Part shown: positions 26,177 to 36,139 of the stretch, piece by piece
How the letters are laid out: every line of letters starts with the position of its first letter
Numbering within the stretch: position 1 is the first letter of the stretch
Source: an uncultured Prevotellaceae bacterium
Lineage (GTDB): Bacteria; Bacteroidota; Bacteroidia; Bacteroidales; Bacteroidaceae
Assembly: GCA_902786665.1 (NCBI GenBank)
Contig: CADADN010000035.1
Coordinates: forward strand, 1-64,000
Direction: 5' to 3'
Length of the DNA stretch: 64,000 bases
The notes under the pieces: model-generated
Seen by the model: the letters and a program-made list of their open reading frames with translations, nothing else
The model's database searches: none
Told to the model about the DNA's origin: nothing
Translations under genes and position numbers: made by a program

Positions 26177-26221
26177 TGTTTCTCTGATGTTTGTTTCACA
26201 CGTATGCTACATGAATGCGTA

Positions 26222-28048
26222 TCAGTTCAAGTCGATGGCGACTTTTCCGGACTTCTGCACTTTCAGGCTGTTCACCTTGACGACTTGGTTGTATGCGTTG
26301 AGCATCACTCCTGAGACCGTTTTTCCAGCACCTGACTTTGCAGTCATATGCACCTTGAAAGCGAGTCCGTCGAGAGTTTTGAACACCCTGTTGTCCTTGG
26401 GCCTTACATAGATGACCTCCTCGGTGGTAGCAGGTGTCTTTCCATCCGCCGAGGCTGCGATGACCTTCTCCACAGTGACCTCCAACTTGTCACTGGGAAT
26501 GGCGTTTCCACTGACGTCCACGCCATATGCCGTCAGTGTGAGATATGCGGGTATGGTGTTTTCAATACTTGCCGTCACCTTGAGGAATCCCTCTATGGTT
26601 TCCACTCCATCCACGTTTTTCTCCACGAAGCTGATATCCTTCACTTTTTCGTTCCATCCGGTGTAATCATCCTTGTAGACGATGTGTGCGTTATCGCCCA
26701 AGGCAATGCCGGAGGCTACAGAGAGGCGGATAGTTCCCCTGTAGTCGGTATCGAGTTTGATATCCGACACTTGCGTGTCATCTCCCGTTCCAACGAGGTC
26801 GATGAGTGCGATGCTGTCGGGCAGGCTGCGTATGACGTCGCAAATGTCAGGCACCACGACAATGGTGGTGTCAGTGGAGTTGGAAGGTCTTCTTCTAACA
26901 CTGATGACACTTTCCCCATTGGCCTTGTAGCTGAACTGCGGCACATCGATTCTCTTGATCACGTTTCCTTTGTTGTCCTTTGCCACGATTGCTCCCCTCA
27001 TCTTGTTTGGGAATGGCACATTGCTGTAGATGTTGATGTTGAGTTGCGGGTCGTAGAGGTCGAGATTGGTCTCCTCGTCCTTGAGGAAAGAGGGTATGTT
27101 CCTAAGGGCAACGCCACCCACTTTTCCAAATGACCTCGTCGGAGTGAAGATTCCCCTTGCGAAGTCACCTCTCATTCGACTGAGTACGGCAGTACCCTTT
27201 ACCGTGAGGTCTTTGGTAGAAGACACCTTGTCGAAATCGACAGCCGACTCATAGACATCGACATGCATGCCGAGTGCTCCGTGGAACCTGAATCCCTCAC
27301 CTTGGTGGTACGACATAAAGCTTCCGTCGTCCTTCCTTCCGGAAAGGTCAACCCCCTTGATGTCCACAGTGAAGGTCAAGCCATCAGCCGGTCTGACATT
27401 ATGGAGTTCCAACACGTTGTCATTCAACTGAATGGAATCGCCTTTGTAAGCAGCCTTTCCGCATTCCACGCATTTCGGGAACGCGAATTTCATGTTTGCG
27501 ATGTTGGAAAGCGCCTGTTGGAGGTCGTTGGCAAAGGAAAGCGTGACAGTGAGTTTGCCGTTTCTCACCCCGAGTTTCTCCAAGGCCTTGATTTGCGTGG
27601 TTTTGTAATCATAGTCGAAGTCAAGGTCTACCATAGGTGCATCAAAAGAGATGATGTCATCAGCCTTTTTCACCCTTCTCTGTCCGTATCTTGGAGGAGC
27701 TTGGAAGTCGCCAAGGTTGATGGTATAGGATCCCTGATAGGTTTTGGAAGGGATGTAGAACTCGTCCACCCACATATGTGCTGTGAATGATTCATCATCG
27801 AGAACGTCGATGTTGTACATTCCGTCTTCCGACACTTTGAGGAAGTTGTTTGTTCCCAGGTCAAGCACGTCGTCGAGGGAGATACCCTCCGTGTTGTTGT
27901 TGGACGGCAGTGTGATATTGTTTCCAAGTCCCACCGTCATGTCCACGTCTCCAAGGTCATAATCCTTGTCCACACATCCTGTGAGTGCCACAGCTGCAAA
28001 GGCAGTAGCCAAGACGGTTGCGTAACGAAATTTAGAGATGGTTTCCAT
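26222..28048 (-). CDS. Large lipoprotein of unknown function
   Basis: A 608-residue lipoprotein with lipobox VALTGC near residue 24. The mature part begins VDKDYDLGDVDMTVGLGNNITLPSN and is beta-rich through its length, with several domains of about 100-150 residues. An isolated CVECGK motif lies near residue 200. It is not a family I can name. It heads a two-gene unit with the DUF5723 barrel protein, so a role at the outer membrane is likely. Met 28048 was chosen because it opens the lipoprotein signal. Confidence 0.75.
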   Translation of the reverse strand: METISKFRYATVLATAFAAVALTGCVDKDYDLGDVDMTVGLGNNITLPSNNNTEGISLDDVLDLGTNNFLKVSEDGMYNIDVLDDESFTAHMWVDEFYIPSKTYQGSYTINLGDFQAPPRYGQRRVKKADDIISFDAPMVDLDFDYDYKTTQIKALEKLGVRNGKLTVTLSFANDLQQALSNIANMKFAFPKCVECGKAAYKGDSIQLNDNVLELHNVRPADGLTFTVDIKGVDLSGRKDDGSFMSYHQGEGFRFHGALGMHVDVYESAVDFDKVSSTKDLTVKGTAVLSRMRGDFARGIFTPTRSFGKVGGVALRNIPSFLKDEETNLDLYDPQLNINIYSNVPFPNKMRGAIVAKDNKGNVIKRIDVPQFSYKANGESVISVRRRPSNSTDTTIVVVPDICDVIRSLPDSIALIDLVGTGDDTQVSDIKLDTDYRGTIRLSVASGIALGDNAHIVYKDDYTGWNEKVKDISFVEKNVDGVETIEGFLKVTASIENTIPAYLTLTAYGVDVSGNAIPSDKLEVTVEKVIAASADGKTPATTEEVIYVRPKDNRVFKTLDGLAFKVHMTAKSGAGKTVSGVMLNAYNQVVKVNSLKVQKSGKVAIDLN

Positions 28049-28081
28049 TATATGTAAAAACGTTGTTGATTTCCAAAGATG

Positions 28082-28089
28082 CAAAATTA
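28082..28089 (-). promoter_or_regulatory. -7 box for lipoprotein-DUF5723 operon
   Basis: TAATTTTG on the minus strand, about 34 bp before the start at 28048. The -33 element is not clear. Confidence 0.5.
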
Positions 28090-28135
28090 CGTGTTTTTTA
28101 CAACAATAATGTGTGAATGCAAGTTAAATAATCAA

Positions 28136-28159
28136 AAAAGGCATTTTTCCAAGCCTTTT
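28136..28159 (-). terminator. Intrinsic terminator, second in tandem
   Basis: Arms AAAAGGC/GCCTTTT (28136-28142 and 28153-28159) around a 10-nt loop, followed on the minus strand by a run of six T. It is the second hairpin after atpG and insulates the lipoprotein operon. Confidence 0.7.
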
Positions 28160-28223
28160 ACCCTATAAGAGCCGTCGTTCTTCCCCGTCGCAACCCCTTC
28201 ATCCATATGCTGTGTAACCAAAA

Positions 28224-28260
28224 AGACTCCGAGCGAGGCGCATTGCCCCACCCGGAGTCT
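28224..28260 (-). terminator. ATP synthase operon terminator
   Basis: Arms 28224-28231 and 28253-28260 (AGACTCCG/CGGAGTCT) with flanking A/T extensions; on the minus strand the stem is followed by TTTTT. It lies 21 bp after the atpG stop. Confidence 0.8.
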
Positions 28261-28280
28261 CTTTGTGAATTCTCTGCAGG

Positions 28281-29252
28281 TCAGTTGTTGACCGACCCAC
28301 CGACGATGTCGAGCAATTCGTTGGTGATGGCCTGCTGCCTGCTCTTGTTGTATTGCAAGTTGAGTTCGCGGAGCAATTCATCAGCATTGTCTGTGGCGGT
28401 CTGCATGGCCACCATCCTTGCAGCATGTTCTGAAGCGTTGCTGTCGAGAAGTGCCGTGTAGAGCATGAGATGCGCCAATTTGGGAATGAGCACCCCCAGC
28501 ACGGTGTCCATGTCAGGCTCTACGATGAAGTTGTCGTTTAGTGGCCTCACATTCTCTTTCTCCCCATCCTCCTCATGCTCCTTGTGGTGCTTTTTGAGGT
28601 ATTCCTGTGCCTTTTTGGTGACGACATTGGAGGTGAGGTCCCTTTCGTGGTCCTCATCGAGTTGCGACTCGATGTCAATAGGCATGAAAGTCTTCCTCGT
28701 GAGGATTTGCGAACCTGCGCTTTTGAAATGGTGATAGATGAGTTCCACCTTGTCAAGCTCCCCTGTCCTGAATTTCGCTCCCAGTTCCGTAGCGATGTTG
28801 ATGCAATCAGCGGAGTTGGGTTTGTCGGCCAGTGCAGTGAAGTCGCCCGCCGACTTGAATCCCAGTTTGGCCACTTTCTCAGCCACCTTTCTTCCGACAG
28901 GATAGATGATGATATGCTCCTTTCCAAGATGCTGGTATTCCGCAATAGCCTGCTGCATGAGTTTGATGACGTTGGAGTTGAATCCTCCGCACAAACTGCT
29001 GTTGGAGGCGAACACCACCAATGCAAGATTTTTCACCTCCCTTGGTTTCTCATACACAGAGTTGGCTTCTGCATCGGATGCGAGGAAGGTTTTGAGGATG
29101 TGCTCCAACATGCTTTCATACGGCAACATCTTCTCTATCTGCACTTGTGCATGGTGCAGTTTTGAAGACGCCACCATCTTCATCGCGCTGGTGATTTTCC
29201 TCGTGCTGTTTACCGAGGCGATGCGGTTTTTGATCTCTTTAAGTGAGGGCAT
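28281..29252 (-). CDS. atpG: ATP synthase gamma subunit
   Basis: The central rotor shaft of F1. At 323 residues it is longer than the usual 285-295. The N-terminal helix MPSLKEIKNRIASVNSTRKITSAMKMVA and the C-terminal helix ASEHAARMVAMQTATDNADELLRELNLQYNKSRQQAITNELLDIVGG are canonical. The extra length is a charged, Lys/Glu/His-rich insert at about 197-242 (KKHHKEHEEDGEKEN). It is the last gene of the operon, 9 bp after atpA, with a terminator behind it. Confidence 0.97.
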   Translation of the reverse strand: MPSLKEIKNRIASVNSTRKITSAMKMVASSKLHHAQVQIEKMLPYESMLEHILKTFLASDAEANSVYEKPREVKNLALVVFASNSSLCGGFNSNVIKLMQQAIAEYQHLGKEHIIIYPVGRKVAEKVAKLGFKSAGDFTALADKPNSADCINIATELGAKFRTGELDKVELIYHHFKSAGSQILTRKTFMPIDIESQLDEDHERDLTSNVVTKKAQEYLKKHHKEHEEDGEKENVRPLNDNFIVEPDMDTVLGVLIPKLAHLMLYTALLDSNASEHAARMVAMQTATDNADELLRELNLQYNKSRQQAITNELLDIVGGSVNN

Positions 29253-29261
29253 GATCTACTA

Positions 29262-30845
29262 TTACTTAAATTGTCCGGCGATATCAGCCATTGTAGCTTC
29301 GATGACCTTTGAGGTGTCATCGTCGATGACTCCGCTTCCGAGCCGTTCGAGCACATCTTGCTGGCTTGACCTCATCTTCTCAAGGAAGAGGTCCTGGCAT
29401 CTCCTCACCTCTGTGACAGGCACGTCGGCCATGAGTCCCCTTGTTCCACAATAGAGGATGGCTATTTGCTCTCCCACGGGCATTGGGCTGTATTGTGGCT
29501 GAATGAGCAGTTGGTTGTTCTTACGTCCCCTGTCGAGCGTCATGGCCGTGACGGCGTCCATGTCGCTGGAGAATTTGGAGAATGCCTCCAACTCCCTGTA
29601 CTGAGCCATATCGATTTTCAGTGTTCCGGCTACCTTCTTCATACTCTTGATTTGTGCCGAGCCACCGACACGACTCACTGAAATACCCACGTTGATGGCA
29701 GGTCTGAAGCCTTGGTTGAAGAGGTCGCTCTCCAGGTAGATTTGTCCGTCGGTGATGGAAATCACGTTTGTGGGGATGTATGCAGAGACGTCGCCGGCTT
29801 GTGTCTCGATGATGGGAAGTGCCGTCAGCGAACCACCACCCTTGACGTGTCCTTTCATGCATTCCGGCAGGTCGTTCATGGCTTCAGCCACCTCCTGCTG
29901 GTCATTGATTCTGGCGGCTCTTTCGAGGAGTCGGCTGTGCAGGTAGAACACGTCGCCGGGATAGGCCTCGCGTCCAGACGGCCTTCTAAGAATCAGTGAC
30001 ACCTCACGGTAAGCGACAGCCTGCTTGGAGAGGTCGTCGTAGACAACAAGTGCAGACTCTCCCCTGTCTCTGAAATACTCACCGATGGCAGCACCCGCAA
30101 ACGGTGCGTAATACTGCATGGCAGCAGGGTCTGCAGCAGTGGCGGAGACAACGATGGTGTATGGCATGGCGCCATGTTCCTTGAGGTTTTGCACAAGTGC
30201 AGCCACTGTAGATGCTTTTTGGCCGATGGCGACATAGATGCAATAGACGGGTTTCCCTGCCTCGTAGAAGCTCTTCTGGTTGATGATGGTGTCGACGGCG
30301 ATGGCGGTCTTGCCGGTCTGTCGGTCACCGATGATAAGTTCTCGCTGTCCTCTTCCAATAGGTATCATGGAGTCGACGGCCTTGAGTCCTGTTTGCAGTG
30401 GCTCTTTCACCGGCTGTCTGAAGATGACGCCAGGAGCCTTTCTGTCGAGCGGCATTTCAAAGGCGTTGGATAGGTCGATGTCTCCCTTTCCGTCGATGGC
30501 CTGCCCCAATGGGTTGATGACTCGTCCGAGCATGTTGTCGTTGACGCGTATGGATGCGATACGCTTTGTCCTTTTTGCCACCATGCCCTCCTTGATGCCG
30601 GAGGTGGTGCCCAAGAGCACGCATCCCACGTTGTCTTCCTCGAGGTTCATGACGATGGCCATGGTGCCGTTCTCAAATTCGAGGAGTTCGTTGGCCTCCG
30701 CGTTTCTAAGTCCGTAAATACGTGCCACACCGTCGCTCACTTCGAGCACCGTTCCCACCTCGTCAAACTCCTCATTGTTGCTGATGCCTCTAAGTTGCTG
30801 CAAGAGCACTTCTGAAACTTCGCTTGGTTTTATTTTGTCAGACAT
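29262..30845 (-). CDS. atpA: ATP synthase alpha subunit
   Basis: The 527-residue non-catalytic nucleotide-binding subunit of F1. The P-loop GDRQTGKT is at 173-180, and the sequence is canonical from the N-terminal [18 protein letters not shown] barrel to the C-terminal helical domain. The open frame extends 75 bp further upstream, but the Met at 30845 ([15 protein letters not shown]) matches the family start. The spacer to atpH is 108 bp, the longest within the distal half of the operon, and holds no recognisable gene. Confidence 0.97.
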   Translation of the reverse strand: MSDKIKPSEVSEVLLQQLRGISNNEEFDEVGTVLEVSDGVARIYGLRNAEANELLEFENGTMAIVMNLEEDNVGCVLLGTTSGIKEGMVAKRTKRIASIRVNDNMLGRVINPLGQAIDGKGDIDLSNAFEMPLDRKAPGVIFRQPVKEPLQTGLKAVDSMIPIGRGQRELIIGDRQTGKTAIAVDTIINQKSFYEAGKPVYCIYVAIGQKASTVAALVQNLKEHGAMPYTIVVSATAADPAAMQYYAPFAGAAIGEYFRDRGESALVVYDDLSKQAVAYREVSLILRRPSGREAYPGDVFYLHSRLLERAARINDQQEVAEAMNDLPECMKGHVKGGGSLTALPIIETQAGDVSAYIPTNVISITDGQIYLESDLFNQGFRPAINVGISVSRVGGSAQIKSMKKVAGTLKIDMAQYRELEAFSKFSSDMDAVTAMTLDRGRKNNQLLIQPQYSPMPVGEQIAILYCGTRGLMADVPVTEVRRCQDLFLEKMRSSQQDVLERLGSGVIDDDTSKVIEATMADIAGQFK

Positions 30846-30953
30846 TGTTTGTTTACGGTTTTCGGTTGTAGTGCCTGGCAAGTGACAGCCTTTGGTATTC
30901 AGGGCGTGCACGAGTGCCACCCTTCCGGCTTAGAGGCTTGCCAGCCATATTGT

Positions 30954-31490
30954 TTACTTGCATAACTGTGCCAGGATGGTTCTCAGCTGGTTTTGGATGC
31001 TGGCGTCCAACCTGTATGTGTCATACTCGAGGATGTATCCCCCGATGATTTCGGGGTTCACCTCGGTCTGAAACTCCACAGTTCCATTAGTTCTGCTCTC
31101 CACCTTCTGCCTCATCTTCTTCTCAATGAGTGGTGTGACAGGCACGGCAGTGATGAGCCTTCCCCGCGTGATGTTGTATTGCTTTCTGTAGAGCGTGGTG
31201 TAGGAAGCAGCCATGAAATGGATGTTGCTCTCCCTATCCTCTGAAAGCACAAGTTGTATGAACCTCTCTGTCAGAGGTGTCACTCCTCCACCACAAGCAG
31301 TGACGAGGAGACTTTTCTTCTTGTCTTTCGCGAGCATGGGATTGTCGATCGTGAATCTGAGTTCAGGCACTTTGATGAAACTCTGCACGAGCGTGTTCAT
31401 CTCTTGATACACCTGCTGCTCAATCTTCAGCTCGGTAGCGCTTTTGAGAAGCGCCCTTGCATAACGTACCGATATGACACCTGTCTCCAT
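30954..31490 (-). CDS. atpH: ATP synthase delta subunit
   Basis: The 178-residue peripheral-stalk subunit joining F1 to the b subunits. The N-terminal helical domain starts ISVRYARALLKSATE, and the C-terminal part has the family's YILEYDTYRLDASIQNQLRTI. It lies 5 bp after atpF, as expected in this operon. Confidence 0.95.
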   Translation of the reverse strand: METGVISVRYARALLKSATELKIEQQVYQEMNTLVQSFIKVPELRFTIDNPMLAKDKKKSLLVTACGGGVTPLTERFIQLVLSEDRESNIHFMAASYTTLYRKQYNITRGRLITAVPVTPLIEKKMRQKVESRTNGTVEFQTEVNPEIIGGYILEYDTYRLDASIQNQLRTILAQLCK

Positions 31491-31495
31491 GGCTG

Positions 31496-31996
31496 TTATT
31501 TCTTAGCGTTGTCTACAGCAACCTCATCAAGCAGTCTGTCAATGAAATCCATCTGCGCCTGGTCTGTAGAGAGTTTCTCCCTCAGCACCTTTTCAGCTAT
31601 TTTCACGGAGAGTTGTGCCACCTGCGTCCTGATGTCGCTGATGGCGCTCTGCTTCTCATTCTCCGCCTCCGCCTTGGCTTCGGAGATGATACGCGCCCCT
31701 TCAACTTTGGCCGAGTCTTTGGCCTTTGTCAAGATGGCGTCTTTGGTTTCGGCCGCCTCCTTGAGGATGCGTGCCTGTTCTCCGCGCGCTTCTTGCAGAA
31801 TGGATTCGCCTTCTTGTTGTATGTTGGCAAGCTTTTCGTTGGCCTCATGTGCCTTCCTGAGACTGTCATCAATGAAAGCCTTCCTCTCCCTCACCATGTT
31901 GGTGATGACAGGGAAGCCCCACTTCCACAAGATGAACAGTACCACGAAGAATGTGATGGTCATCCAGAAAAGCAAGCCGGTACTCGGAGTCAACAT
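31496..31996 (-). CDS. atpF: ATP synthase b subunit
   Basis: A 166-residue peripheral-stalk protein with one N-terminal membrane helix (LLFWMTITFFVVLFILWKWG) followed by a long charged helix ending KVLREKLSTDQAQMDFIDRLLDEVAV. It lies between atpE (45 bp upstream) and atpH. Confidence 0.97.
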   Translation of the reverse strand: MLTPSTGLLFWMTITFFVVLFILWKWGFPVITNMVRERKAFIDDSLRKAHEANEKLANIQQEGESILQEARGEQARILKEAAETKDAILTKAKDSAKVEGARIISEAKAEAENEKQSAISDIRTQVAQLSVKIAEKVLREKLSTDQAQMDFIDRLLDEVAVDNAKK

Positions 31997-32041
31997 ACGC
32001 TTGAACTAGATTGAGTTGTCAAGAAAGGAGACTTTTGCTAA

Positions 32042-32281
32042 CTATCCGACACAGAGGAACGCGATCACGGCGGCGAAGAGTGCAACACCCTCGATAAGTG
32101 CTGCTGCCACGATCATGTTGGTGAAGAGTTTGTTCATGACTTCAGGCTGCCTTGCCATGGCGTCCATGGCCTGACCACCGATTCTACCAATGCCGATACC
32201 GGCACCGATTGCTGCGAGACCTGCACCTACAGCGGCGCCGAACTTTGCAATGCCTTCTACTGCTAATAATGTTGAAATCAT
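32042..32281 (-). CDS. atpE: ATP synthase c subunit
   Basis: A 79-residue ring subunit with two membrane helices. The first has the close-packing GAGLAAIGAGIGIG series. The second carries the ion-binding carboxylate Glu64 in ALIEGVALFAAV. The residues around Glu64 (Ile-Glu-Gly, no neighbouring Ser/Thr) look like a proton-type rather than a sodium-type site; this is an inference. A 9-bp tandem array lies in the mRNA just upstream (32334-32405). Confidence 0.97.
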   Translation of the reverse strand: MISTLLAVEGIAKFGAAVGAGLAAIGAGIGIGRIGGQAMDAMARQPEVMNKLFTNMIVAAALIEGVALFAAVIAFLCVG

Positions 32282-32333
32282 AATTTTGAAATTTTAAGTT
32301 GTTGAAATTATTGTTTTTTAATTGTTTCTGGGG

Positions 32334-32405
32334 CTGGTTTTACTAGTTTTCCTAGTTTTCCTGGTTTTTCTAGAATTACTAGAATATCTAGCATTTCTAG
32401 TTTTC
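32334..32405. repeat. 9-bp tandem array between atpB and atpE
   Basis: Eight units in exact 9-bp register, each starting CTAG or CTGG (for example CTAGTTTTC and CTAGAATAT). The array begins 10 bp past the atpB stop codon and ends about 50 bp before the atpE start, inside the operon mRNA. Confidence 0.93.
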
Positions 32406-32415
32406 CTTTGGCCTG

Positions 32416-33492
32416 TTACTCGTGCTCCTCTGGGACGTGTCTTGCGAGTCCGATGAAGATGGCGCTGAGCATGGTGAACACCATGGCCTGGATGAAACAG
32501 ACGAGCACCTCAAGCGTGGACATGAAGACACTCATAATGACGCTGACGGCACTCATGCCGAGGAACACTCCTACCGGTTTGGCGGCCACGAGGAAGATGA
32601 TGCATACGAGCGAAATGGCAATGGCATGCCCCGCCATGATATTGGCAAAGAGACGAATCATCAACGCGAAGGGCTTGGTGAATATGCCCACGAACTCGAT
32701 AGCTGGAATGAGGGGGAAAGCCTTCAACGCCAATGGCACATCGGGCCAGAAGATATCTTTCCAATAATGCTTGTTGCCGCTGAACTGCACGATGACGAAG
32801 GTGCACAGTGCAAGGAAGAAGGTGACAGCGATGTTGCCGGTGACATTTCCTCCTCCTGGCGGGAATGGCATGAGTCCCATGATGTTGCAGGTGAAGATGA
32901 AGAAGAAGCACGTGAGAAGGTAGGGGCAGTATTTCTCATAACCCTTCCCCACCCCGGGCTTGATGATGTCGTCGACGACATACATCACCAACATCTCGAT
33001 GAATCCGGTGAATCCTCCGGGAGCCTCGTCGCTTGCCTTGTGTTTCCTATACCATCTTGCAGGTATGAGAATGCACAAGAGGAGGACGATGACACTGATG
33101 AACATGGTGGCCACGGTTTTCGTGATGGAGATGTCGAAAGGTCTTTTCTCTTCACCTCCCACCAGTTCCACGATTTTCCCCTCGTTGTCGCCCTTCGTTG
33201 CAATGGCGAGTTGGTGAGGTCCCATCTTGTATCCATTGGCATCGGCTTTCTCCTCGAATTTGGAGCTGCAGAACACATGCCACCCCGTCGAACTGCGGAC
33301 GATGATGGGAAGGTGGATGACAAGCGGTTTCTCACCAATGTCTGTGACATGCCACTCATAGGAATCCTGGATATGCTCCAGCACTACGTGCGAGATGTCA
33401 AGTTTCCCTGCTTCCTTCTCATCCGGCCTTTGGCAGCTGCTAGCCGTCCAAAGCAACAGAGCGAAACATAGTAGATGTTTGATATATTTCAT
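32416..33492 (-). CDS. atpB: ATP synthase a subunit with lipoprotein-like N-terminus
   Basis: A 358-residue Fo stator subunit. The C-terminal 230 residues are canonical: five or six helices, with the essential arginine Arg280 in ALMIRLFANIMAGH and the late LEVLVCFIQAMVFTMLSAIFIGLA helix. Unusually, the protein starts with a signal peptide ending in a lipobox-like TASSC (Cys20) and a predicted periplasmic domain of about 110 residues before the first Fo helix. Extended a subunits are usual in Bacteroidetes. The gene sits between a 90-residue membrane protein gene (6 bp upstream) and the tandem array before atpE. Confidence 0.95.
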   Translation of the reverse strand: MKYIKHLLCFALLLWTASSCQRPDEKEAGKLDISHVVLEHIQDSYEWHVTDIGEKPLVIHLPIIVRSSTGWHVFCSSKFEEKADANGYKMGPHQLAIATKGDNEGKIVELVGGEEKRPFDISITKTVATMFISVIVLLLCILIPARWYRKHKASDEAPGGFTGFIEMLVMYVVDDIIKPGVGKGYEKYCPYLLTCFFFIFTCNIMGLMPFPPGGGNVTGNIAVTFFLALCTFVIVQFSGNKHYWKDIFWPDVPLALKAFPLIPAIEFVGIFTKPFALMIRLFANIMAGHAIAISLVCIIFLVAAKPVGVFLGMSAVSVIMSVFMSTLEVLVCFIQAMVFTMLSAIFIGLARHVPEEHE

Positions 33493-33498
33493 TATTAT

Positions 33499-33771
33499 TC
33501 AATGTTTTAATATAAGCGTGACAGCAATCATCGCCAAATAGAGCACGACAACGAGTGCCGAGAATTGGATGGTGGCGATCCTATCTTTCGAAAACAGCAC
33601 GTAGATTCCCACCAGCGTGATGGAGAGGAGGAACCTGATGGCCACCATGATGAAGTGGAACTTCACCAGGTTGTCGGGCGAAACGCTCTCCACCATCTTC
33701 ACTCCCTTGACGTATGCCACCGTCAGCGTGGTGTACAGCAACACGGCGGCAAAGACCATCCAGAGACTCAT
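33499..33771 (-). CDS. Small membrane protein of the ATP synthase operon
   Basis: A 90-residue protein with three hydrophobic helices (about 3-22, 40-60 and 67-87) and a conserved-looking SPDNLVKFHF loop. Its start overlaps the stop of the upstream gene by 4 bp, which indicates translational coupling. The position between atpC and atpB matches AtpI/AtpQ/AtpR-type helpers for c-ring assembly or ion supply, but no motif proves that. Confidence 0.8.
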   Translation of the reverse strand: MSLWMVFAAVLLYTTLTVAYVKGVKMVESVSPDNLVKFHFIMVAIRFLLSITLVGIYVLFSKDRIATIQFSALVVVLYLAMIAVTLILKH

Positions 33772-34190
33772 TCCTTTTGCAGTTGCGCTTTCGTCACCTT
33801 CACCATATAGACGGCATCGAGTGCGTCAAGCAAGATGAAGTAAGTGGCGAACAGCAGGACGAAGGGTATCATCTGCCTGCCTCGGAGTCCTGTTAGTGCC
33901 ATGTAAGCTGCAATGACGGCTACTGCCGAAAACAACCTGGCTGTGGCATAGAGCAAGAACACCCTCATGGCGTTATTTCCGCCGTTGCCTTCCATTTTCC
34001 TAAGCAGCAGGGTGAACCAAATGGAAAAGAGCAAAGAGAAAAGCACTCCGATGGTGATATGCTCCACTTTCACTTGAATGAGCCAAACTTGCATGGCGAA
34101 GAGCGTCATCAATGTTATGCCCGCCATGAGCCAGATGGCCCGTTTCCAGTATGCCTTGTGGCATATTCCGGCCCTGCAGCCCTTTTTCAT
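33768..34190 (-). CDS. AtpI-like membrane protein candidate
   Basis: A 140-residue protein with four hydrophobic helices and a basic N-terminus (MKKGCRAGICHKAYWKRAIWL). Its ATG overlaps the atpC stop as ATGA, so the start at 34190 is well supported. The size, helix number and place in the operon recall AtpI, which helps build the c ring. Sequence similarity cannot be judged here, so the assignment rests on context. Confidence 0.75.
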   Translation of the reverse strand: MKKGCRAGICHKAYWKRAIWLMAGITLMTLFAMQVWLIQVKVEHITIGVLFSLLFSIWFTLLLRKMEGNGGNNAMRVFLLYATARLFSAVAVIAAYMALTGLRGRQMIPFVLLFATYFILLDALDAVYMVKVTKAQLQKE

Positions 34191-34429
34191 AGTACCTCCA
34201 CGCAAAGGCTCACCTTGTTTTTCTGCACCTCGACGAAACCGCCATTGATGGAGAGTTGGTGCCTGCCTTCCGCATCGTCATACTCCACCATGCCTTTCTG
34301 CAAGGCGGAGATGATGGGGGCGTGGTTGTTGAGTATTTCGAAATTGCCAAGTATTCCCGGCACTTTCACACTCTCCACCTCCCCGTCGAAGGCGATGCTT
34401 TCTGGTGAAACGATCCTTAGTCTTAGCAT
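34187..34429 (-). CDS. atpC: ATP synthase epsilon subunit
   Basis: An 80-residue protein made only of the N-terminal beta-sandwich (LRIVSPESIAFDGEVESVKVPGILGNFEILNNHAP). The C-terminal helical hairpin that inhibits ATP hydrolysis in many bacteria is missing, as is usual for Bacteroidetes. A GTG at 34435 overlapping the atpD stop is an alternative start; the ATG at 34429 fits the family N-terminus. Confidence 0.93.
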   Translation of the reverse strand: MLRLRIVSPESIAFDGEVESVKVPGILGNFEILNNHAPIISALQKGMVEYDDAEGRHQLSINGGFVEVQKNKVSLCVEVL

Positions 34430-34434
34430 GGCCA

Positions 34435-35964
<1,530 letters not shown>

Positions 35965-36056
35965 CTATAGTGTTTAGATATTAAATTTAATTCCAAGTGG
36001 GCAATATTGTAGGGATGGCGGTTCCGCCTGTCTCTGTACGTTTCGCTTGCAATCGG

Positions 36057-36086
36057 CAAATTTAACAATTTTTTCGGGAATTGCAA
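36057..36086 (-). promoter_or_regulatory. Promoter of ATP synthase operon
   Basis: On the minus strand TTG (complement of 36084-36086), a 19-bp spacer and TAAATTTG (complement of 36057-36064). The atpD start is about 95 bp downstream. The leader holds a small GGCGG/CCGCC hairpin near 36018-36028. Confidence 0.7.
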
Positions 36087-36139
36087 GTTTTGATGGCAGA
36101 AAAATGCATTTTTTCTGCCATTTGCTCACGCCACATATC

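Noticed and set aside
32422-33471. 349-codon plus-strand frame opposite atpB
   Set aside because: Antisense to a certain gene, with His/Glu/Asp-rich shadow composition.
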